DNA of 9,191 nt. Source: Thermodesulfovibrionia bacterium (lineage in GTDB: Bacteria; Nitrospirota; Thermodesulfovibrionia; UBA6902). The notes under the pieces are model-generated. The model searched no databases. It was given only the letters and a program-made list of their open reading frames with translations, and was not told the DNA's origin. The stretch spans positions 1 to 9,191 of the forward strand of contig CAMYJJ010000115.1 in the NCBI GenBank assembly GCA_947258735.1, in the 5' to 3' direction. Made by a program: the position numbers and the translations under genes. Each line of letters starts with the position of its first letter. The first letter of the stretch is position 1. Positions 1 through 5,065 of the stretch are shown piece after piece.

Positions 1-308
1 ACCAACGGTGGCAGGTCTTCTTTTATTACCGTCCAGACAATCTCAAGATTGACACCAAAATACTCGTGTATAAGTTTATTTCTCATCCCTGCCATTCTTT
101 TCCAGGGAACTTCCTGAGACTGTGTTTTAAGATTATCCGGGATTTTTCGCGAAGCTTCTCCAAGAACTTCCAGACTTCGTATGACTGCATTGACTGTCTA
201 TTTGTCTTTCGAGAATTCATCAAAAGTCATTTCCACTGTAAATTCGATAGCCTCATTTATAGAATTCAGGATGTCATTAAGGTAATCCGTATAGTCACGA
301 TTCTTCAT
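1..308 (-). pseudogene. hepT: HepT-like HEPN toxin (DUF86), interrupted by an amber stop and cut by the window edge
   Basis: Reading down from the ATG at 308-306 gives MKNRDYTDYLNDILNSINEA, typical of the start of a DUF86/HEPN ribonuclease toxin. A TAG at 200-198 (codon 37) interrupts it. The same frame continues through the conserved helix TVNAVIRSLEVLGEA and the catalytic segment RNKLIHEYF (residues 76-84), then runs off the window at residue 102. RNKLIHEY fits the family motif R-x4-H-x-Y: Arg and His are the RNase residues, and the Tyr is the residue AMPylated by the partner antitoxin in studied systems. Because the frame and motifs survive, the stop looks like one substitution; CAG (Gln) to TAG is the simplest path. 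Translation would yield only 36 residues without the active site, so the toxin is probably dead unless the stop is suppressed or is a sequence error. The ATG overlaps the antitoxin TGA as ATGA, so the pair is translationally coupled. Confidence 0.85.
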
Positions 309-598
309 ATAGCAACAAGTTCGTTCAATATATATTTGCCTATAACGGGCTTCAATGCCTTTTTGGTCACAAGATAAACTTTCAGACCTGTTATTTCCTC
401 CAGTTTCTCTTCCAATTCCAGAAACTTGAAAAAACCTATTGGCTTTTCCAGTTCAACAAGCACATCAATATCACTTCCCTCGGTTTGTTCACCCCTGACA
501 TATGAGCCGAATATCCCGATAGTCCTAACACCGTATGTATCTTGCAGGTTTTTTTTATGGCTTCGTATACTTTCCTTTATTTCATTAATCGATCTCAT
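305..598 (-). CDS. mntA: MntA-like nucleotidyltransferase antitoxin (MNT domain)
   Basis: This is a 97-residue minimal nucleotidyltransferase. The signature GSYVRGEQTEGSDID (residues 31-45) matches GS-x10-D-x-D: Gly-Ser hold the nucleotide and Asp43/Asp45 bind the metal. A third acidic position, Glu49, sits in the following strand (VLVELE). In studied MNT-HEPN systems this enzyme neutralises the HEPN RNase by transferring AMP to its R-x4-H-x-Y tyrosine. I chose the ATG at 598-596 because AGAGG lies 6 nt upstream; an in-frame ATG at 631 lacks such a site and adds an atypical basic stretch. The TGA at 307-305 overlaps the toxin ATG by four bases. An A8 run (T8 on the plus strand, 549-556) within codons 14-17 could slip during replication. 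The gene looks intact although its toxin is broken, the order of decay expected if losing the antitoxin first would be harmful (inference). Confidence 0.88.
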   Translation of the reverse strand: MRSINEIKESIRSHKKNLQDTYGVRTIGIFGSYVRGEQTEGSDIDVLVELEKPIGFFKFLELEEKLEEITGLKVYLVTKKALKPVIGKYILNELVAI

Positions 599-620
599 AG
601 TAAACCTCTGTAACCTTCTC

Positions 621-649
621 ATTATAATCAATTTTATCTTTTTTTAAAG
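621..649 (-). promoter_or_regulatory. Candidate promoter for mntA-hepT
   Basis: A perfect TATAAT (626-621, minus strand) lies 22 nt above the mntA ATG. At a 17-nt spacing the -35 position reads CTTTAA (649-644), a poor match to TTGACA. The surrounding DNA is very AT-rich, so a chance -10 match is possible. Transcription from here would give a short leader containing the AGAGG ribosome site. Confidence 0.35.
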
Positions 650-750
650 TTGTTTTCATTTTTTTAAAACCAGGGCACAGCTTCTACAGTCAAGAATATA
701 TGGGCGACAATAGATTTAATAAACTGATATGTGGGGAAGTAATACAATAC

Positions 751-766
751 GCCCTATAGACAGGGC
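751..766 (-). terminator. Weak hairpin just past the smc stop
   Basis: GCCCT / AGGGC arms (5 bp) with a 6-nt loop begin 4 nt after the smc TAG. The downstream minus-strand sequence is AT-rich (gtattgtatta) but has no clean U tract, so it is at best a weak intrinsic terminator between smc and mntA. Confidence 0.28.
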
Positions 767-769
767 CGT

Positions 770-3700
770 CTATGAGATTCCCGGTGCTTCAGCCAGATGC
801 ATTGATACTGCCTTGGAAGAACCGGGCTCTTCCATGGTAATGCCATAAATGTAGTCAGCCGCTTCCATAGTACGCCTGTTGTGAGTGATCGTTATGAACT
901 GGATATTCTTAGCCAGCTCACGCAGCAGGTGAATAAACCTGTCCGTATTTGATTCATCCAGAGGTGCATCAACCTCATCAAGCAGGCAGAGAGGGGTGGG
1001 TTTTATCATAAATCCGGCAAACAGCAATGATAAGGCGGTAAGCGCCTTTTCACCGCCTGAAAGGAGCATCAGGTTCTGCAGTCTCTTGCCGGGAGGCTGG
1101 GCGACGATTTCTATACCTGCCTCCAGTATGCTGCCTTCTGTTAACTGCAGCTCTGCCCTTCCCTTTCCGAAAAGCATGGTAAATACTTCCTTGAACTTCT
1201 CATTCAACTGTTCAAAGGCCTCCTCAAGACGGCTCTTTGTGGTCCTGTTTATTTTCTGTATGGTGCTTTCAAGGTCAGAGATCGACTGCATCAGATCATC
1301 ATGCTGTTTTGTCAGGAATTCGTATCTTGACTTCAACTCTTCATATTCATCAAGGGTCCCCATGCTGACAGGACCGATGGATGTGAGCTTGTCTTTGAGC
1401 CGGGGCAGTTCTTCCTCTTCATCATCTTCCACTTCCACAGGGATCTCGGCAGTCTCAAGCTCAATCTGATATGTCTTATTGATATCTTCAATGAGGTAGT
1501 TAAGCTTCATGGACTGCTCCATCTTTTTCATCTCAACCTGGGCCAGCTCACCTCTTACTGCTTCAAGGTCAGATGACAGCTCCTTTGCCTGTTTTTCGAT
1601 CAGGGCAAGCTCTGCTGTCTTAGATTCAAGTATCTCATTTACGTCCGCTGCCTCTGATCTCAGTTCGCCTGATTTGAGGATCTTTGTCTTTAACGTGTTC
1701 TCCTTCTCAACTACTTCATGCTCTTTCGTGCTGATCGCGTTTTCAATTTCAAGACGTTCGGTATGCATCTGCTGTTTTTTCCGGTCAATCTCGGCAATTT
1801 CTTCATGTAATCTGCTTATCTCCCTTGTTACAGAGGACATCTTCTCGCTGGAAGCAGCAAGGTTAAGCTGTATTTCGGTCAGACCTTTTCTCAGCACCTC
1901 AATTGATTCTCTTTTTTCTGAAATAATATTTCGGGTAATCCTTATCCGCTCTTCTATCTGCTGCTTTTCCGTTTCCAGAGACCGGGACACTGTTTCTTTT
2001 TCCTTAAGGCCGCTTTCCAGCGTTTCCTTTTCCCTGTGATCATCAGATATCTCATGAGAGATGAACTCAAACTTCTTTTGAAGACGGGAATTTTCGGTTT
2101 CAAGATTTTCTGTTTTGACTTTAAGTTCGTGGCAATATTTTTCCTGGCCTGATATTTTTCCGTCCAGAGATATGATCTCATTATCCAGTCGGAGTATTTC
2201 CTCTTTTAAGGCAGCCACGGATCGTTCATTTTCTCCGATCAATTCCTTCCTGGATAGTATGTCCTTTGCAAGTTCCTTGATCATACGCTTGATTTTTAAA
2301 ACACCTTTATCAGTTCCTCCGAAGACCATGCCGGAGGGTTCAAGGACCTCGCCTTCAAGCGTCACAAAACAGGGAGTTGTGCGGCCGGACTGATTATCGG
2401 ATTTCTCCAGAAGAGATATGGCCGTATTAAGATTGTCCACAAGAATTACATCATTGAGTAACGCTGAGGCTATCTTTCCATAGGTTTCTCTTACTTTGGT
2501 AAACTTTGTGATTTCACCTATCACACCGCTATTGTTCATTTCATCGGATAAGGGACTCTGCGAAGAGAAGTTTCCTGACGGGTTGACTGCGATAAAACCG
2601 CTCCGCTTGGCGTTATGCTCTTTAATGAGACCAAGGGCCTTTATGACTTCCTGGTGGTCTTCGACCACTGCTGCACTCAGCTTATCACCGAGTATGGCTT
2701 CAAGCGCGGTCTCATATTCCTTCGGGGTTTCAAATATATCAGCTACCCGGCAGAGGGTCTTTATGCCTTCATCAAGGGATTTCATCTGGGTCTTGTCCAT
2801 CTCCTGCAGGGATTCCAGCCTTGAACTCATTGCAGCCAGACCCTCCCTGGCACTGTATAGCGATTCCTCATCTGATGACAGTTTTGATCTCCTGGCCTGA
2901 AGATCTTCTACCCGTGCATCCCTGCCCTTTTTTAAATCAGCCAGTTCTGTTTCCACCTTTGCATATTCATTCTTTGTCTGATCAAAAGTTGAGTTTAGTG
3001 AAAATAGATGTTCATTCAGGGAGCTAATGTCGTCAGAGTTCTTTTCAGCCTTACGGCTGATATTTTCGATACTGACTGAAATCTGTGACATTTCATTTTT
3101 TATATTGCTTATCTCTTCTGCTTTCAGGAAAAGATTTTTTCTCAGCTCTTCTATCTCACCCTCAGAGGCTGTCACTTCATTTTCTGATGCCGTAAAAACA
3201 GTCTTTCTCTCATCAAGAATTTCCTGAAGATTGGAAAGTTCAAGCCCTATTTCTTTTTCCTCAGCGGTTATCCTTTGCAGAGACAGGTTATCAGTTTCCT
3301 TTTCTGTATCAAGATCCCTGTCCTGTTTTAACAAAGTCTCATGACGTTCTCTCAGGTTTTCACAGTCGCTTTTCAGAAGGGCTATCTTGCCTTCATCTTC
3401 CATCACCTGTTTTTCAAGATCATACAGTCCGTTTCTGACCCCGGCAAGGAGCCTTTCCTGTTCAATACAGAGCCGCTTCTTCTCTTCAATAAGTGAATCC
3501 GTAGCATGAACATGTGCAGATATTTCCGCCTCCCTGGATTTACATGCATTTTCGGAATCGGTAAGGGCTGCTATGCCGTCTGTCATGTTATTGAAATCAC
3601 GTTTGGCAATTCTTATTTCTATATCTTTTATGGTGTCAAAAAGTTTTTTGTACCGTTCGGCTTTCCTTGCATGTCTGTCAATGGTATTGATCTGTCTCTT

Positions 3701-4318
3701 GACTTCGGCGACTATGTCCTGCAACCTCTGCATGTTGGACTTGGATGAGGCCAGTTTATTGATGGCCTCCTGTTTTCTTACTTTATATTTCATCACCCCG
3801 GCCACTTCTTCAATCAGGAACCTGCGGTCTATGGGTTTGGAATTTACAATATCACCGATCCGTCCCTGTTCGAGAATCGAGTATGCCTTCAGCTCCAGAC
3901 CTGTATCAAGAAACATGTTTTTGATGTCCTTGAGTCTGCAGGGAACTTTGTTCATCAGGTAGTCACTCTCGCCTGAACGGTAGAGCCTCCGCGTGACTGA
4001 AATCTCGGTCATTTTCTTTTTATCACCATTGCCAGATCCATTGGAACTGTTATCGATTATATCTGAGAGGACAAGGGTCACTTCAGCCATACCCTTTGTT
4101 TTCTGTGTTGCAGAACCGGCAAAAATCACATCTTCCATTTTCCCGCCACGCAGACTTTTAGCGCTCTGTTCACCAAGCACCCATTTAAAGGCATCAACAA
4201 TATTGCTCTTGCCGCAGCCGTTCGGGCCGACAATTGCGGTTGTGCCGGGGTGAAACTTAAAAACAGACCTGCTGGCAAATGATTTAAAACCGACCATCTC
4301 AATTCTTTCAATGCGCAT
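770..4318 (-). CDS. smc: Chromosome segregation protein SMC
   Basis: This is a full-length 1182-residue SMC ATPase, within the usual bacterial size of about 1150-1200. The N-terminal head carries Walker A GPNGCGKS at 31-38, and the Q-loop region is [10 protein letters not shown]. Long heptad-rich coiled coils (about 170-510 and 680-1010) flank the hinge (about 520-675), which ends in [13 protein letters not shown]. The C-terminal head carries the ABC signature LSGGEK (about 1086-1091) and Walker B LCLLDEVD with catalytic Glu about 1115, followed by the D-loop DAPLDESN. Homodimers joined at the hinges extrude DNA loops and organise newly replicated origins, normally with ScpA/ScpB, which are not in this window. 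The ATG at 4318 is supported by GAGGA 8 nt upstream and by the family's conserved start ([14 protein letters not shown]). A Ser/Asn/Gly-rich stretch ([13 protein letters not shown], about 91-103) makes the head loop before EISVTRR longer than in Bacillus SMC. The stop is TAG. No frameshift or missing motif is seen. Confidence 0.98.
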   Translation of the reverse strand: MRIERIEMVGFKSFASRSVFKFHPGTTAIVGPNGCGKSNIVDAFKWVLGEQSAKSLRGGKMEDVIFAGSATQKTKGMAEVTLVLSDIIDNSSNGSGNGDKKKMTEISVTRRLYRSGESDYLMNKVPCRLKDIKNMFLDTGLELKAYSILEQGRIGDIVNSKPIDRRFLIEEVAGVMKYKVRKQEAINKLASSKSNMQRLQDIVAEVKRQINTIDRHARKAERYKKLFDTIKDIEIRIAKRDFNNMTDGIAALTDSENACKSREAEISAHVHATDSLIEEKKRLCIEQERLLAGVRNGLYDLEKQVMEDEGKIALLKSDCENLRERHETLLKQDRDLDTEKETDNLSLQRITAEEKEIGLELSNLQEILDERKTVFTASENEVTASEGEIEELRKNLFLKAEEISNIKNEMSQISVSIENISRKAEKNSDDISSLNEHLFSLNSTFDQTKNEYAKVETELADLKKGRDARVEDLQARRSKLSSDEESLYSAREGLAAMSSRLESLQEMDKTQMKSLDEGIKTLCRVADIFETPKEYETALEAILGDKLSAAVVEDHQEVIKALGLIKEHNAKRSGFIAVNPSGNFSSQSPLSDEMNNSGVIGEITKFTKVRETYGKIASALLNDVILVDNLNTAISLLEKSDNQSGRTTPCFVTLEGEVLEPSGMVFGGTDKGVLKIKRMIKELAKDILSRKELIGENERSVAALKEEILRLDNEIISLDGKISGQEKYCHELKVKTENLETENSRLQKKFEFISHEISDDHREKETLESGLKEKETVSRSLETEKQQIEERIRITRNIISEKRESIEVLRKGLTEIQLNLAASSEKMSSVTREISRLHEEIAEIDRKKQQMHTERLEIENAISTKEHEVVEKENTLKTKILKSGELRSEAADVNEILESKTAELALIEKQAKELSSDLEAVRGELAQVEMKKMEQSMKLNYLIEDINKTYQIELETAEIPVEVEDDEEEELPRLKDKLTSIGPVSMGTLDEYEELKSRYEFLTKQHDDLMQSISDLESTIQKINRTTKSRLEEAFEQLNEKFKEVFTMLFGKGRAELQLTEGSILEAGIEIVAQPPGKRLQNLMLLSGGEKALTALSLLFAGFMIKPTPLCLLDEVDAPLDESNTDRFIHLLRELAKNIQFITITHNRRTMEAADYIYGITMEEPGSSKAVSMHLAEAPGIS

Positions 4319-4376
4319 TACATTATTCCTCTTTATTTGAGTTTAAATACCAGGTTTCATATTAATTCGTCTGTCT

Positions 4377-4421
4377 GTCATTCCCGCAGCCTGCCTGTCC
4401 GGCAGGCAATTCCGGTATGAC
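4377..4421. repeat. REP-like palindromic element upstream of smc
   Basis: A 45-bp nested inverted repeat. The inner stem GCCTGCC / GGCAGGC (4389-4395 and 4401-4407) is perfect with a 5-nt loop. The outer ends GTCAT (4377) and ATGAC (4417-4421) are complementary, with imperfect pairing between. The form (gtcattcccgc...gtatgac) resembles the short dispersed palindromes common in bacterial intergenic DNA, including REP elements and MITE-like repeats. It lies about 60 bp above the smc start, inside the predicted smc leader, so it may fold in the RNA. It is the only copy in this window, so its dispersed nature is inferred. Confidence 0.6.
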
Positions 4422-4483
4422 AACCTTACTAACTTTATACACAATTGATTCAACCGCTTCAATTGAACGATCAATACAACTAA

Positions 4484-4516
4484 ATATAGGTACTCTCTAA
4501 ATAAAACCACCTATAT
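4484..4516 (-). promoter_or_regulatory. Inverted repeat in the predicted smc leader
   Basis: Perfect 8-bp arms ATATAGGT (4484-4491) and ACCTATAT (4509-4516) are separated by 17 nt. They lie roughly 15-47 nt downstream of the predicted smc transcription start (about 4531). They could be half-sites for a dimeric regulator or a weak RNA hairpin. The AT-rich arms and long loop make chance a real possibility. Confidence 0.25.
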
Positions 4517-4537
4517 AGTGTGTTTTCTACTCCAGAT

Positions 4538-4566
4538 AATATATACCATTGCAGCATTTCTATCAA
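4538..4566 (-). promoter_or_regulatory. Candidate sigma-70-type promoter for smc
   Basis: On the minus strand, TTGATA (4566-4561) is followed after exactly 17 nt by TATATT (4543-4538). Each hexamer matches the TTGACA / TATAAT consensus at five of six positions. It points at smc and would start transcription near 4531, giving a leader of about 210 nt that contains the 8-bp inverted repeat and the REP-like element. No other gene lies between it and smc on this strand. Confidence 0.5.
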
Positions 4567-4624
4567 GAAAAAACTTCATTTAAACGGGGACAATTGATTT
4601 AATTAGAATAATTAAGGAGTTAAG

Positions 4625-4759
4625 ATGAGCAGGATTATGAATAAACACCCCACCCGGACCAGGGGACCAGTAGTCATAAGAAAAAAAAGATTTCACGATC
4701 AATTGGAATATATTATTCACCTGGAATTGATCCTGACGGAAGACGGTATTACAACATGA
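4625..4759 (+). CDS. Possible small protein of 44 residues, unrecognised
   Basis: This is the only plausible plus-strand gene. The ATG at 4625 has AGGAG 5 nt upstream, and the frame runs to TGA at 4757-4759. The product starts MSRIMNKHPTRTRGPVVIRK. Its first half is strongly basic (RTRGPVVIRKKRFHDQ) and its second half is hydrophobic to acidic (LEYIIHLELILTEDG). It has no signal peptide or clear membrane helix, and I recognise no family. It stands alone between the divergent smc promoter and the bS22-like gene on the opposite strand. A TAGAAT at 4604-4609 could be a -10 box but lacks a good -35. In favour are the ribosome site and an otherwise empty 500-bp gap; against are its short length and lack of any known motif. 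It may be a spurious ORF or a gene remnant. Confidence 0.3.
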   Translation: MSRIMNKHPTRTRGPVVIRKKRFHDQLEYIIHLELILTEDGITT

Positions 4760-4855
4760 TATCGTGATGAAGTGAAATATAATCAGAAATACTAGGTTGA
4801 GAATATTGGAAAGGATATAAATGAGAGACGTTAAAGGATGGGATATCCGGTCACA

Positions 4856-4948
4856 CTATTTTCTTCTCTGATGTTTGGTCCTCTTGAGCAGTTTTCTGTG
4901 TTTATGCTTGCTCATCTTCTTCTTGCGCCACTTAACGACATTACCCAT
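4856..4948 (-). CDS. Small basic ribosomal protein, bS22 / mS38 (AURKAIP1/COX24 domain) family
   Basis: This 30-codon gene starts at the ATG at 4948-4946 and ends in TAG at 4858-4856. The product begins MGNVVKWRKKKMSKHKHRKL and ends LKRTKHQRRK, with over half of its residues Lys, Arg or His. The pattern MGxVxK-RKK-MSKxKHRKLLKRTxxQRRK matches the C-terminal domain of mitochondrial mS38 (AURKAIP1/COX24) and actinobacterial bS22. Those proteins bind rRNA of the small ribosomal subunit near the decoding region. GGAGG lies 7 nt upstream of the ATG, a near-ideal ribosome site implying strong translation. A promoter candidate at 4983-5011 suggests it is transcribed alone. Family membership rests on recognising the motif; ribosome association in this organism is inferred. 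Such short genes are easily missed by gene callers with a length cutoff. Confidence 0.88.
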   Translation of the reverse strand: MGNVVKWRKKKMSKHKHRKLLKRTKHQRRK

Positions 4949-4982
4949 TCAATTACCTCCTGTTCTGTAAATTTATACGTAT

Positions 4983-5011
4983 ATCATAAAAATCACTGCA
5001 CTTCATGATAA
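4983..5011 (-). promoter_or_regulatory. Candidate promoter for the bS22-like gene
   Basis: On the minus strand, TTATCA (5011-5006) and TATGAT (4988-4983) are separated by 17 nt, matching consensus at four and five of six positions. Transcription would start near 4976, giving a leader of about 27 nt that contains the GGAGG ribosome site. It lies between the activase stop and the small gene, consistent with an independent transcript. Confidence 0.45.
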
Positions 5012-5039
5012 AAACAATCTCATATTGTGCATCATCACG

Positions 5040-5064
5040 ATTATTTTTTCCAGTTAAAAATAAT
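5040..5064 (-). terminator. AT-only hairpin after the activase stop
   Basis: Perfect 9-bp arms ATTATTTTT / AAAAATAAT with a 7-nt loop start 1 nt past the activase TAA. The stem has no GC pairs. Its 5' arm contains a U run, but no U tract follows the stem in this direction. It may protect the 3' end or act as a weak terminator; a classic strong intrinsic terminator is not evident. Confidence 0.35.
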
Positions 5065-5065
5065 A

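Noticed and set aside
198..200. Pyrrolysine insertion at the hepT TAG.
   Set aside because: HEPN toxins are not known pyrrolysine proteins, no Pyl machinery is visible, and smc uses TAG as its ordinary stop.
996..1469. Long plus-strand ORFs across smc and the activase (for example 996-1469, 1509-2039, 7875-8423).
   Set aside because: They lie antisense to well-supported coding sequence, have Ser/Phe/Leu-rich shadow composition, and lack family motifs.
4020..4080. Ser/Asn/Gly stretch in the SMC head as a foreign insertion.
   Set aside because: This surface loop before EISVTRR varies in length among bacterial SMC proteins, and the frame and flanking motifs are normal.
4679..4695. A8 run on the plus strand (T run on minus) as an intrinsic terminator.
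   Set aside because: No stable GC-rich stem precedes the U run in the minus direction.
4821..4871. A 16-codon plus-strand ORF preceded by AAGGA.
   Set aside because: It is very short and overlaps the 3' end of the bS22-like gene on the other strand; nothing supports it beyond a weak ribosome site.
4761..5041. Inverted 10-bp repeats ATCGTGATGA (4761-4770) and its complement (5032-5041) flanking the bS22-like gene, as mobile-element ends.
   Set aside because: Such a match within a few hundred bases is plausible by chance, there is no target-site duplication, and no transposase lies inside.
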